The notes under the pieces were generated by a model. It saw only the letters and a list, made by a program, of their open reading frames with translations. It was not told the origin of the DNA and did not search any database. Positions 9,758 to 21,443 of a DNA stretch of 64,000 nt are shown here, piece after piece. A program made the position numbers and the translations under genes. This DNA comes from Rhodoferax sp. AJA081-3 (GTDB taxonomy: Bacteria > Pseudomonadota > Gammaproteobacteria > Burkholderiales > Burkholderiaceae_C): positions 2,542,001-2,606,000 of the forward strand of contig NZ_CP059068.1 of assembly GCF_017798165.1 (NCBI RefSeq), read 5' to 3'. Positions within the stretch are counted from its first letter, which is position 1. Each line of letters starts with the position of its first letter.

Positions 9758-10578
9758 ATGAGCCAGCAGTTCCAACCCTTCAAGAACCTCGCCGTATCGG
9801 CGCTGTTAACCCTGTGTGCCCTGGGCAGCACGGTGCAGGCCCAACCCACCTTTGGCAACCCCTCGCCCACAGCCGGTTCATCCACATCGGACAAGGCCAA
9901 CGCCGCAGCAGACGCTGCCGCCTACCGCGAGGTCGAGTACAGCAACAAAGGCCGCCGCGGCCCGGCCTTGATCGTTATCCCCGGCGAGATCAAGAGCAAC
10001 AACGCGAGCTTCACACAGCGTTTTCTGCCCAACAACATTGCAGACTTTGCCGAGCTGGAATTGTCCAACGCCAACTTCCCCGTGCTGGAGCGCACCGACC
10101 TGGGGCCGCTGGTGAATGAAATCTCGCTGGCCTACAACCTGGGCGACCCGGCCGCCGCGCGCAAGACCATGCAGATGGGCAAGCTCAAGTCCACCAAGTG
10201 GATTCTGAAATTTGACATTCTCAAGGCGGAACAGATCGCCGAGAACAAAAGGGTTTTGACGGCCGTGCAGTGGGCGGCTTGTTGTCCATCTTTGGCGGTG
10301 GCAGTATGGCCGGTTCTGCCGCCGGCACCGTAGCGGGCTCTGTGCAGACGGCAGACAGCACCGGTGTCTGGCTGATCGGCATGCGTTACAAAATCATGGA
10401 CGCCAACACCACTGAGCAAGTGGCACAGGGCTACAAAGACCTAAAGATGGAAGTGGGCGCAACCGCCACCAGCGTAATGGGAGTCTCCGAATCCGCCAAG
10501 GGTGGCGTGGGCCTGGACACCATGGTGCAGCGCCTGGTCCAAACCCTGGTGTGGGACATCGACGCAAAACATAAATAA
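9758..10578 (+). CDS. CsgG/LpoB-like periplasmic protein
   Basis: The product is about 274 residues with a signal peptide (a hydrophobic stretch ending A-L-G-S-T-V-Q-A-Q). It shows P-A-L-I-V-I-P-G-E-I-K, R-F-L-P-N-N-I-A-D-F-A-E-L-E-L-S and L-E-R-T-D-L-G-P-L-V-N-E-I-S, as in CsgG-related proteins. A glycine-rich segment (G-G-L-L-S-I-F-G-G-G) and V-W-L-I-G-M-R-Y-K-I-M-D-A follow. No lipobox Cys is visible after the signal peptide, unlike true CsgG and LpoB lipoproteins. One frameshift near 10255 splits it. The start is ATG 9758 with GGAG eight bases upstream. A REP-like repeat separates it from the kinase. Confidence 0.65.
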
Positions 10579-10582
10579 AACA

Positions 10583-10660
10583 TGACCCCCACGCTCGTCA
10601 CTTCGTGTACTTCACTGCCCCCGAGGGGCTCTCGCGCCTGGGGGCCCAGCGGCGCTCGCA
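10583..10660. repeat. REP-like GC-rich intergenic repeat
   Basis: The stretch contains CCCCCGAGGGG and GGGGGCCC stem parts and a CGTCACTTCGTGTACTTCAC stretch. Sequences of this style are scattered between genes in Comamonadaceae genomes. It ends three bases before the kinase ATG and so carries that gene's leader. Confidence 0.55.
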
Positions 10661-10662
10661 CC

Positions 10663-13108
10663 ATGAATACTCTGACCCAACTCGGCAAATACGCCATCCG
10701 CCGCGAGCTCGGCAAGGGGCGATGGGCATTGTGTATGAGGGTTTCGACCCGGTCATAGAACGCACCGTCGCCATCAAAACCATCCTGCCGCAGCAGCTGC
10801 AGGCAGAAGAGGCCGCGCAGGTACTGGCCCGTTTCAAGCGGGAGGCCCAGGCAGCCGGTCGGCTCAACCACCCGGGCATCGTGGCGGTTTACGACTATGG
10901 GGAAGCGGTGGTCGATGAAGACCACACCATGGTGGCCGGCGAGGCGGCGCAGCAGGCGCGCCAGCGTGTGGCCTATATCGCCATGGAGTTTGTCAAAGGC
11001 AAGGAGCTGCGCGAATTCTTTGAGGCCAACGAACGTTTTGCCCTGAAGGACGTGGAACGCCTGATGGGCGAGATTCTGGACGCGCTGGCCCACGCCCATG
11101 CCAATGGCGTGGTGCACCGCGACATGAAACCCGCCAACCTGATTGTGCTGGCCGATGGCAAGGTCAAGGTGGCCGACTTTGGCATTGCCCGTGTCGAAAA
11201 ATCCGAGCTGACACAAGTGGGCACCGTGATGGGTACCCCGGCTTATATGTCGCCCGAGCAGTTCATGGGCCAGCCGGTCGATGGACGCAGCGATATCTTC
11301 TCGTGCGGCGTCATCCTGTACCAGTTTTTGACGGGCGAGAAGCCGTTTACCGGCAACTCCACCACCATCATGTACAAGGTACTGCACGAGGAGCCGTTGG
11401 CGCCTTCGCTGCTGAATGTGGCCCTGCCCGCAGCCTTCGACGCGGTGGTCAAGAAGGCCATGGCCAAGAACCCGGACGAGCGGTACCAGACCGCGCAAGA
11501 GTTTGCGCAGGCCATCAAGACCACGTTGGGAGGCGCAGCGGCAAGTGCGTCCACGGCGGCCGCAGACCCTGACCGTACCGAGCTGAGCGTGGCGCCCGTC
11601 GCAGCCGCACCGGCCGTCGCGTCTGCCCCCGCCAAGGCAGCGGCACAACCGGCTGCCAGCGCCGGCTCCAAAGGCAGCCCGCCGCCGCTGTGGGAGCAGA
11701 CCGCTGCAGGCGCATCGGCTAACGCCGGCAAAAGCAAATCAATGCGGCACTGGTTGCAACCGTGGCCGTCATCGGCGCGGCCATTGTGGGCGGGGGCGGT
11801 TACATGCTTAGCCGCGGCGGCAGTGCGGGCGGTGGCAGCAGCGCCGTCGTGGCGCAGCAGGCAGGCGCCAGCGGTGCCGTGTCCACCGCTGCAACACCCG
11901 CCACCACACCAGCAGCGACGACCAGCCCAGCAGAGCTCGCGCTGGAGCCGGGCACCATGGTCATCAGCGCGATTGGCCTGGTAGACCCCAAGGATGCCCG
12001 CTTCAACGGGGACGCCAACGCAGCCCAGACCGAGTCCCGCGCCGACGCCATGCGACAGTTGGTCGAAAAGCGGTGGCCCTGTATGTAGAGAAGGAATCCT
12101 GCACAAGAACTATGCCGTGCTGGACCGCAAACTCCTGTCCCAGCCCAATGCCTTTATCAAAACTGTGATGCACGAAGGCGCCGCCGTCACCGGCAAGGAC
12201 GGCCTGTTGCAGACCGAGACGCGGGCCGTGGTGCGCGTGCGTGACGTGCAGAAGTCGCTGAACCAGCTGTCCAGGACGAACGCATCGAGTTCATCCGCAA
12301 CAACGGCGACCCCAAGGTCTCCATCCAGATGGCGATCCGCAATGCCGACACCACGCAAGCCCTGCCAGCCGAGCGCTCCATGGTGGCGGAGAACGTGGTA
12401 AAGGAACGTATCAAGTCCTTTGGTTTCAGGGTCTGGTCGGCTGATGGCGATGTAAAGCCGGCGCCAAGGTGCAACCTTCCGACTTCCAGATCGAGGGGAG
12501 GTCAAACTCAAGGTCTTGTCGGCCAAGCTGCCCGCCTCTGGCCTGACCATCACCAAGACCGCGCTCACGTCCTGGACCATAAAGGCCATCGACAAAGCCA
12601 CGGGTGAAGAGGTCTACCTGAACACGGTCAACCCTACGGGCAAGAGCTGGGCTTCGGAAGACCAGGCCCTGGCGGAGATAGGCAAGCTGGTGGGTGACGA
12701 GTTTTCCAAGAACTTCTTCCTGGAGCACTTCAACTTCAATGCACAAAAGGTCAACCTGACAGTGGATGGCCTGCCCGATAACCAAAGCGCCCGGTTGCTG
12801 CTGCGTGAGTTGCGGGGTTTCCGCCACGTGCTGGACGCACAACTGACCTCCGAGGGCGGCAAGTACCAGCTGCAATTGGCCGAGGGCAATGCCAGTGACC
12901 TGGTGAACGACGGTGTACTCAAACCACTGAACGCCAAGCTGGGCCAGACCTGTTTTGCCCTAGCGGGGTCCACCGGTGCTGACGTTAACGTGAGTTTTCT
13001 CCCGCCTGCTCCGAGTCGGCCATCCGTGGAAAACTCGATGCACTGCCACCCGCCGGCCTGCAAAGCGCTCCCGGCGCACGTGGCAAACTGGCCGGCAAAA
13101 CCGCGTGA
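10663..13108 (+). CDS. Transmembrane Ser/Thr protein kinase with large extracytoplasmic domain
   Basis: The product is about 816 residues. The Hanks-type kinase domain (residues 1-270) has the glycine loop L-G-K-G..M-G-I-V-Y-E-G, the Lys in V-A-I-K, the catalytic loop H-R-D-M-K-P-A-N, D-F-G and G-T-P-A-Y-M-S-P-E-Q, so it should be active. An Ala/Pro-rich linker leads to one membrane helix (A-L-V-A-T-V-A-V-I-G-A-A-I-V). The outer part of about 420 residues is not the usual PASTA type. It has K-N-Y-A-V-L-D-R-K-L-L-S-Q-P-N-A-F-I and L-L-R-E-L-R-G-F-R-H-V-L-D-A-Q-L, which recall FlgT/LPP20-like folds. Frameshifts are near 10722, 11740, 12075, 12272, 12455 and 13000. The restored end is K-L-A-G-K-T-A. 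It ends 13 bp from the convergent cyclase-FHA gene. Confidence 0.85.
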
Positions 13109-13121
13109 GGTAAGGAGGCTA

Positions 13122-14096
13122 CTAACCCTGCAGGGTGAAGGTGACGAACTCGGAATCCGGCAGATTCACCGAGCGCCCAAAGCCAATACGCCCCCTGCCG
13201 CGCAGCATAATTTCTTCGCGGCGCAACAACACTTCGGCCTCATCGGCAATAACCACCGATGTGCCATTGGTGCTTTGGTCAACCAGAAAAACTTGTCGCG
13301 CCGACATTCGATGCGGGCGTGCTGGCGTGATGCATTGCGGTCTGCGATGACGATGTCACAACTGGCATCACGCCCCAGCACAATGGAAGCATGGGCGCTG
13401 TCCACCACCCATGCCCGGTCCTGCAGACAATGCTCCAGGCGCAATGTCACCACCTTGCTGGTGAATGCCAAGGAGGACGTTGTCATGGTCAGCTCTTCAC
13501 CACCTTGCCAGATGACCTCACTCACGGCCACATCGTCACCCTTGCCCTTGACCGACAGGGCGGCGATATTACGCGTAGAGAGCTGCAGCATGTGCGCCAT
13601 GCAAGCCACGGTGGCGCCAGTGGTGATGATTTGGCCACCCTTGGCCAGGCCCGCCATACGGGCGGCCACGTTGACCGTGTCGCCAAACACGTCGTTGTTT
13701 TCTTCGATGACCGGGCCAAAATGAAAGCCTATGCGCACGCTGCGCTTGACCTGCGACACCACGGGCAGGGCCGTGATCTTGTGGTGCATGTCGGTTGCGG
13801 CCAGGCAACCGGCATCAGCACTGGGCAACACACATGATTTCGTCGCCAATGGTCTTGATGACCCGCCCGCCGTACTGCAAGACCACACCCTGCAAAACCG
13901 CCAGGCATTCGTCGATCATCTGCTTGGCCGTTGCATCACCAAACGTGTCGTAGAGCTTGGTGCTGCCCACCACATCGGCAAACAACACCGCCAGATTGGC
14001 CGTGGGCCGGGTGGACACCGTGGTGGACAAACCGCCGAGCACGGTTTCTCCGGGGTGTGGGGTGTGGGTCGGTATTGGCCATAGCTGCGTAGGCAA
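13122..14096 (-). CDS. Class III nucleotidyl cyclase with C-terminal FHA domain
   Basis: The N-terminal half is an adenylate/guanylate cyclase catalytic domain with both metal Asp residues (L-F-A-D-V-V-G-S-T and T-I-G-D-E-I-M), the substrate Lys (K-T-I-G-D-E) and the catalytic Asn-Arg (F-G-D-T-V-N-V-A-A-R-M), so cAMP or cGMP synthesis is expected. The C-terminal third is a forkhead-associated domain (V-L-G-R-D, A-S-R-Q-H-A-R-I, S-T-N-G-T-S), which binds phosphothreonine. Two frameshifts (near 13830 and 13280) split it. The start used is 14096. An alternative ATG at 14082 would need another frameshift, and neither has a strong ribosome site. Placed tail to tail with a Ser/Thr kinase, the FHA domain may read that kinase's phosphorylation (inference). 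Confidence 0.82.
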
Positions 14097-14172
14097 TTCT
14101 ATACAGTGATTGTCGGACCATTCCCAAATGGCACAAGCTTTGCCACAATCGCCGTTTTAAGGGGAAAACCAC

Positions 14173-14740
14173 ATGAAATTGCAAACTGCCACTGTAGCCT
14201 GCCTGCTATCCTCGGCGCAGGCCTGGTCAGTGCACAAACCATGAAGCCCGGCCTGTGGGAGATCACCTCACAGATGCAAGGCGGCTCCGGCAGCGAGTTG
14301 TCTGCCGCCATGGCCCAGGCACAAAACAGATGGAAAACATGCCACCCGACCAGCGCAAGATGATGCAGGACATGATGGCCAAACAGGGCATTCAAATGGG
14401 TGCCAGCGGTGGCACCGGCATGAGCATCAAGATGTGCATGACCCAGGAAATGATAGACCGCAATGAGGTCACCAGCCGCCAGGCAGACCCACACCAGAGT
14501 GACTGCACCCACACCCACAGCCCCGCAGTGGCAACAGCATGAAGTTTTCCTTCGTCTGCACCAAACCACCCAGCAGCGGCGAGGGCCAGGTTACCTTCAC
14601 CAGCCCCGATGCCTACAGCATGAAGATGACCACCACCTCCATGGTCCGCGGCAAACCCGAAAAATGGACATGCAAACCAGCGGCCGCTGGTTGGGCAGCG
14701 ACTGTGGCACCGTCAAACCCTTCCCCTGCCTAAGAAGTAA
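14173..14740 (+). CDS. DUF3617 periplasmic protein
   Basis: A secreted protein of about 190 residues with a signal peptide ending G-L-V-S-A-Q, then M-K-P-G-L-W-E-I-T-S, the mark of the DUF3617 family. It also has M-P-P-D-Q-R-K-M-M-Q-D-M-M-A-K-Q-G, K-M-C-M-T-Q-E-M and S-G-R-W-L-G-S-D-C-G. Four Cys are likely paired in the periplasm. The family function is not established. Frameshifts are near 14200, 14330, 14495, 14660 and 14725. The restored end is F-P-L-P-K-K. AGGGG lies upstream of the ATG at 14173. It overlaps the convergent yggS end by 11 bp. Confidence 0.75.
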
Positions 14741-15421
14741 GGCCGCGCTGGCCAAAGATTGCACTGCCCACCCGCACCATGGTAGAGCCGCTGGCGATGG
14801 CGGCCTCCAGGTCTGCGCTCATGCCCATGGACAGGGTGTCGAGGGGTATCCCAGCCTGCCTGATTTCATCAAATAGTGCCCTAGCCCCCGAAAACACTGC
14901 ACAGGCAGCTACAAAATCAGGAGCAGGCTCGGGTATACACATGATGCCCCGCAGGTGCAAGCGGGCAGCGCAGCCACCGCCTGCGCCAGCGCTAGCGCAT
15001 CGCTTGGGGACACCCCCGACTTGCTGGCACCCCCATCCACATTGACCTGTATGCACACCTGCAGGGGCGCCAGGTGCACTGGCCGCTGCTCGCTCAGGCG
15101 CTGGGCAATCTTCAGGCGGTCGATGGTGTGTACCCAGTCAAAGTGCTCCGCCACCAGCCGTGTCTTGTTGCTTTGTATGGGGCCTATGCAATGCCACTCC
15201 AGTGGCAGGTGGCGCAGGGCCTGGATCTTGTCCACCGCCTCCTGGATGTAGTTTTCGCCAAACGCCGTCTGTCCGGCGGCATGGGCCTGGGCCACCGCAT
15301 CCGCAGCAAAGGTCTTGGAAACGGCCAGCAGCCGCACAGCATCACCTGGCCGCCCGGGCTGCGTGCAGGCCTGTGTTATTCGGGTTAGAACGTGGTGGAG
15401 ATTCTCGACAATCATGGTCAT
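14730..15421 (-). CDS. yggS: PLP homeostasis protein YggS/PLPBP
   Basis: A PLP-binding TIM-barrel protein of about 230 residues that buffers pyridoxal phosphate. It shows the Lys motif L-L-A-V-S-K-T-F, F-G-E-N-Y-I-Q-E-A, W-H-C-I-G-P-I-Q-S-N-K, Q-V-N-V-D-G-G-A-S-K-S-G, and near the end L-S-M-G-M-S-A-D-L-E-A-A-I-A-S-G-S-T plus V-R-V-G-S-A-I-F-G, which bind the phosphate. One frameshift lies near 14955. It is divergent from pilT across 76 bp, a gene order common in beta- and gammaproteobacteria. Confidence 0.9.
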
Positions 15422-15497
15422 AATCAGTCTAGCGTAACAAACAAAGAACTTGCGGGACAGACCTTCAGCTCTGTCCCCAACTGACTAGGGAAACTCC

Positions 15498-16538
15498 GTG
15501 GACATTACCCAACTACTGGCCTTCAGCGTCAAAAACAAGGCTTCCGACTTGCACCTGTCGGCCGGCTTGCCCCCATGATCCGCGTCCACGGCGATGTGCG
15601 CCGCATCAATGTGGAGGCGCTGGACCACAAGCAGGTCCACGGCATGGTGTACGACATCATGAACGACGGCCAGCGCAAACACTATGAAGAGTTTCTGGAA
15701 ATCGACTTCTCGTTTGAGATCGACGGCCTGGCGCGCTTTCGTGTCAATGCCTTCAACCACAACCGCGGTGCCGGTGCGGTGTTCCGGACCATCCCGAGCA
15801 AGATTCTGTCGCTGGAGCAGCTCAACGCGCCCAAGATTTTTGGCGACCTAGCCTTGAAGCCGCGTGGCATGGTGCTGGTGACCGGACCCACGGGTTCGGG
15901 CAAATCCACCACGCTGGCCGCCATGGTCAATTACCTGAACGAGACCGAATTCGGCCACATCCTGACGGTGGAAGACCCTATCGAGTTTGTGCACGAGTCC
16001 AAGAAATGTCTGGTCAACCAGCGTGAGGTGGGGCCACATACGCTGTCGTTTGCGGCCGCGTTGCGCTCTGCGCTGCGGGAAGACCCGGACTGTATTCTGG
16101 TCGGTGAAATGCGGGATCTGGAGACCATTCGTCTGGCCATGACGGCTGCAGAAACAGGTCACTTGGTATTTGGGACCTTGCACACGTCGAGTGCCGCCAA
16201 GACGATTGACCGGATCATTGACGTATTCCCGGCGGACGAGAAGGAAATGGTGCGTGCCATGTTGTCTGAATCGCTGCAGGCGGTGATTTCGCAGACGTTG
16301 TGCAAGACCAAGGATGGCCAGGGCCGTGTGGCGGCGCACGAGATCATGCTGGGCACCAGTGCCATCCGCAACCTGATCCGCGAGGCCAAGGTGGCGCAGA
16401 TGTACTCGTCCATTCAGACCGGTAACAGTGTGGGTATGAAGACGCTGGACCAGGATCTGACCGAGCTGGTCAAACGCAATGTCATCAGCGCTGCCGAGGC
16501 GCGCGGCAAAGCAAAATCCCTGAGAATTTCCCGGGTAA
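15498..16538 (+). CDS. pilT: Twitching motility ATPase PilT
   Basis: This is the retraction ATPase of type IV pili, a cytoplasmic hexamer. It has Walker A G-P-T-G-S-G-K-S-T-T, the Asp box E-D-P-I-E-F-V-H-E, Walker B L-V-G-E-M-R-D, the His box H-L-V-F-G-T-L-H-T and the A-I-R-N-L-I-R-E motif needed for retraction. The start is GTG 15498 (V/M-D-I-T-Q-L-L-A-F-S-V-K-N-K), with AGGG 9 bases before. One frameshift is at the C run near 15573 and another near 16515. Restoring the second and a fourth G near 16535 gives the end I-P-E-N-F-P-G and 347 residues, the usual PilT length. It is followed by pilU after 21 bp. Confidence 0.93.
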
Positions 16539-16559
16539 TCTATTCAAGGAGGTGTTCTC

Positions 16560-17695
16560 ATGGAACGCGATCAAGCCACGAAATTTATCAACGACCTGCT
16601 CAAGCTGATGGTCGGCCGCAATGGCAGCGACCTGTTCATCACGGGCGACTTCCCGCCGGCGATCAAGGTTGATGGCAAGGTGACCAAGGTGTCGCCGCAG
16701 GCGCTGACGGGGTGCACACGCTGTCACTGGCGCGCTCCATCATGAATGACAAGCAGGTGGCAGATTTCGAGCGCACCAAGGAGAGCAACTTCGCCATCTC
16801 CCCGCCCGGCATTGGGCGGTTTCGTGTCAATGCCTTCATCCAGCAGGGCAAGGTCGGCATGGTGCTGCGAACCATTCCAATGATCCTGCCAACCATAGAC
16901 GGCCTGGGCGTGCCACAGGTTTTAAAGGAGATCGCACAGTCCAAGCGTGGACTGTGCATCCTGGTCGGCGCCACGGGCTCTGGCAAGTCGACCACCTTGG
17001 CCGCCATGGTGGACTGGCGCAACGACAACTCGTACGGCCACATCATCACGATTGAAGACCCGGTCGAGTTTGTACACCAGCACAAGAACTGTGTGGTGAC
17101 CCAGCGTGAAGTGGGGTTGGACACGGACAGCTGGGAAGCCGCGTTGAAGAACACCTTGCGCCAGGCGCCCGATGTGATTCTGATGGGCGAAATCCGCGAC
17201 CGTGAAACCATGGAACACGCGGTCGCCTTTGCCGAAACCGGCCACTTGTGCCTGGCCACCTTGCACGCCAACAGTGCCAACCAGGCGCTGGACCGCATCA
17301 TCAACTTCTTCCCCGAAGAGCGGCGCGCCCAGCTGCTGATGGATTTGTCACTGAACCTGAAGGCCCTGGTGTCGCAGCGCCTGATTCCCAAACAGGATGG
17401 CAAAGGCCGGGTGGCAGCAGTGGAAATCATGCTGAACTCGCCACTCATCTCGGACCTGATCTTCAAGGGTGATGTATCCGAGATCAAGGAAATCATGAAG
17501 AAGAGCCGCCAGGCTGGCATGCAGACCTTTGACCAGGCTTTGTTCGACATGTACGAGAAGAACATGATCACCTTTGAAGACGCGCTGCGCAATGCCGACT
17601 CGGTGAACGATCTGCGCCTGCAGATCAAGCTCAATAGCCAGCGCGCCAAGTCCAGTGATTTGGCAGCGGGCACCGAGAACTTCGCCATCATGTGA
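16560..17695 (+). CDS. pilU: PilT-like ATPase PilU
   Basis: A PilT-dependent accessory retraction ATPase of about 379 residues. Walker A is G-A-T-G-S-G-K-S-T-T, the Asp box E-D-P-V-E-F-V-H-Q and Walker B L-M-G-E-I-R-D. The C-terminus T-E-N-F-A-I-M extends past the PilT core, as in PilU. The ATG at 16560 has a strong AAGGAGG seven bases upstream. One frameshift lies near 16710 within the N-terminal PAS-like domain. It is cotranscribed with pilT. Confidence 0.92.
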
Positions 17696-17702
17696 AGATG
17701 TT

Positions 17703-17807
17703 GCCCCACGCTCCGCCGCTGCGCGGGTCGCTGCCCCAAAGGGGCTAAATCCGCTTGGGGCGGCCCGGCGCGGATTTGTGGCCCCACACTCCGCTGCGCG
17801 GGTCGCA
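17703..17807. repeat. REP-like intergenic repeat with direct and inverted parts
   Basis: Two copies of a GCCCCACNCTCCGC...TGCGCGGGTCGC unit lie at 17703-17732 and 17781-17807. Between them AAATCCGC (17747-17754) pairs with GCGGATTT (17770-17777), and CCCCAAAGGGG forms a smaller hairpin. This follows the pilU stop and may act as its terminator. Confidence 0.65.
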
Positions 17808-17838
17808 GCCGTCCAACCGATTGACTTCTATTTCTGCA

Positions 17839-18762
17839 ATGCCATCCACCAACCCCAAAACCTACGAAGCCGTTACCCCCACCCGCGTCGCCTTTCTCGG
17901 CCTGGGCGTCATGGGTTACCCCATGGCCGGTCACCTGGCACTGGCGGGTCACAGCGTGACCGTTTACAACCGAACTGCTAGCAAATCGATAGCATGGTGC
18001 GCAGAATTTTCGGGGCTGGAGGCCAAAATGGCTTAAGTACCCATGCTGCAACACCGGCCTTGGCAGTGGCCGGGGCCGACATCGTTTTCTGCTGTGTCGG
18101 CAATGACGACGACCTGCGCAGCGTCGTGCTGGGGCCCGAAGGAGCTTTTGCCGGCATGAAGCCCGGCGCTGTGTTTGTGGACCACACCACCGCATCGGCC
18201 AATATTGCCCGGGAGCTCAGCACCATCGCAACCCAGCAGGGTTTGCATTTTGTGGATGCCCCGTGTCTGGCGGACAGGCTGGCGCACAGAATGGCCTGTT
18301 GACCGTAATGTGCGGCGGCGAGTCGGCTGCGTTTGAACGCGCCCGCCCGGTTGGCATGGCTTTTCGCGTGCGTTCACCCTGCTGGGCGATAGCGGCGCCG
18401 GCCAGTTGGCCAAGATGGTGAACCAGATTTGTATAGCCGGCCTGGTTCAGGGCCTCAGTGAGGCCATCGCCTTTGGCCAGAAAGCCGGGTTGGACATGAA
18501 CCAGGTGCTGGACGTCATTGGCAAGGGCGCGGCACAAAGCTGGCAACTCGACAACCGTGGCAAGACCATGGTGGCCGACAAGTTTGACTTCGGTTTTGCC
18601 GTGGACTGGATGCGCAAGGATCTGGGCCTGGTGCTGGACGAGGCCAAGCGCAATGGTGCACGGTTGCCGGTCACCGCGCTGGTGGACCAGTTTTATGCGG
18701 ATGTGCAAGCCATGGGCGGCCAGCGCTGGGACACGTCCAGCCTGATCAAACGCCTGAAATAA
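17839..18762 (+). CDS. 3-hydroxyisobutyrate dehydrogenase-family oxidoreductase
   Basis: An NAD(P)-dependent beta-hydroxyacid dehydrogenase of about 308 residues. The nucleotide site is F-L-G-L-G-V-M-G-Y-P-M-A-G-H-L. The substrate motif D-A-P-V-S-G-G is rebuilt across a frameshift at about 18268. The catalytic Lys is in G-A-G-Q-L-A-K-M-V-N-Q. Other frameshifts lie near 18030 and 18350. The short N-terminal tail (MPSTNPKTYEAVTPT) precedes the Rossmann fold. The substrate may be 3-hydroxyisobutyrate, tartronate semialdehyde or succinic semialdehyde, which sequence alone does not settle. No partner genes of valine breakdown are nearby. Confidence 0.85.
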
Positions 18763-18826
18763 AACGACCCGGCCGTGTGTGTGAACACGGGCCGGGTCTG
18801 GCAACCTTTAGAAGGGACTCCGTTTT

Positions 18827-20056
<1,230 letters not shown>

Positions 20057-20097
20057 GGGACGCGATGATACCGCGCTAGACATTACCCCGTTCCGCC

Positions 20098-20497
20098 TCA
20101 ACCCGCGTCGAAAGCGGCCTGCAACCACTGCACGCCATCCGGCTCGACCACCACCACGTCAAAGCGGCAGGGCGGCAGTTCGCGCAGTCGCATCAGGTAA
20201 TGCTGGGCGGCAAACACAATGCGCCGCTGTTTAACACCCCTACACTGGCCGCCGCGCCGCCATGGCGCAAGGAACTGCGTTTGCGCACCTCCACGAAGAC
20301 GGTCGTGCCGTCGGGTGTGTGCATGATGAGGTCAATCTCGCCGCCACCACGCCCCGGGGTCCGATAATTGCGCACCAGCAGACGCAGACCCTGCTTTTGC
20401 AGGTAATGCAGGGCCAGGTCTTCCGCCCCGTCCCCACCTGTTTGGTCGTGGCCGCGGTGACGCCAATGCCCTTTGGTTTGGATGAAAGGAATCCCAT
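20098..20497 (-). CDS. yraN: UPF0102 nuclease-like protein YraN
   Basis: The rebuilt protein is about 134 residues with an endonuclease-like core: [17 protein letters not shown], then [11 protein letters not shown], the Asp...Glu-x-Lys/Arg pattern of the family. After frameshifts near 20420 and 20265 and another near 20230 it ends [16 protein letters not shown]. The function is not firmly known. Its ATG at 20497 directly abuts the rsmI GTG at 20498 on the other strand, and diaA follows after about 40 bp. Confidence 0.85.
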
Positions 20498-21443
20498 GTG
20501 AGCGCTCTATTTACCTCTGCCCTTGCGGCCTCTGCCGAGGCCGCTTCTGTGCAGCATTATCCGCAGGGAACGCTGTACGTGGTCGCCACGCCGATCGGCA
20601 ACCTGGCCGACATCAGCCTGCGCGCGCTCCACGTGCTGGGACTGGTGGATGCCATCGCCTGTGAGGACACGCGGCACACGCAATCGCTGCTGCGCGCCTA
20701 CGGCATCGACAAGACATCTGGACAACTCATTGCGGTACACCAGCACAACGAAGCACAAGCCGCCCACACCGTGCTGGACCACCTGCGCCAAGGCCAGCGG
20801 GTGGCCTATGTCAGTGATGCTGGCACACCCGGCATCAGCGACCCGGGTGCGCGTCTGGTGGCCGCGGTGCGGCAACACCAGTTGCGCGCCATGCCACTGC
20901 CCGGCCCCAGCAGCGTAACCACCGTGTTGTCGGTGGCGGGGCTGGTAGACGACCAACCCGGTGGTTTTGTATTTGTGGGTTTTCTCGCCACCAAGGCGGG
21001 TGAGCGAGAGCGGGAAGTGCTGACGCTGGCGGCGGAAGCCCGGGCCGTGGTGCTGCTGGAGGCGCCCCACCGCATAGAGGCGCTAGCGGCGGCCGGCAAG
21101 CTTGGGAGCACGCCCCGTGACCATTGGCCGCGAGCTGACCAAGCAGTTCGAGGAAGTGGCAACCGTCAGCGCCCAAGACCTCCCTGCCTGGCTGGCAGCA
21201 GATGCCAATCGGTTACGCGGGGAGTTCGCGCTGGTGCTGCACCCCGTCCCGCCCGCGGCCGCAGCGGCACAGGACACCCGCATCCTGAAGATGCTGATGG
21301 AGCATCTGCCGCTCAAGACAGCGGTCAAACTGGCTGCGGATATTACGGGCGAGCCCCGCAATGCGCTGTACCAAAGTGCACTGGCGATGAAATCAGCCGT
21401 TGCCAGTCAGGACAATTCGGACATGTCGGACTCGCCGACATAG
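20498..21443 (+). CDS. rsmI: 16S rRNA C1402 2'-O-methyltransferase RsmI
   Basis: A SAM-dependent tetrapyrrole-methylase fold enzyme that methylates C1402 of 16S rRNA. It has [36 protein letters not shown] and L-P-G-P-S-S-V-T-T. One frameshift is near 21110. The start is GTG 20498, with AAGGA inside the divergent yraN start region. The end overlaps the convergent dehydratase gene by 37 bp, which may mean a small error remains near one of the two stops. Confidence 0.92.

Noticed and set aside
10431-11648. Open frame of 405 codons opposite the kinase gene
   Set aside because: The plus strand carries all kinase motifs in order. The minus-strand translation has no such pattern and no ribosome site.
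16663-18195. Open frame of 510 codons opposite pilU and the dehydrogenase
   Set aside because: PilU and the dehydrogenase are conserved proteins. The antisense translation is Arg/Ser/Ala-rich and crosses intergenic repeats.
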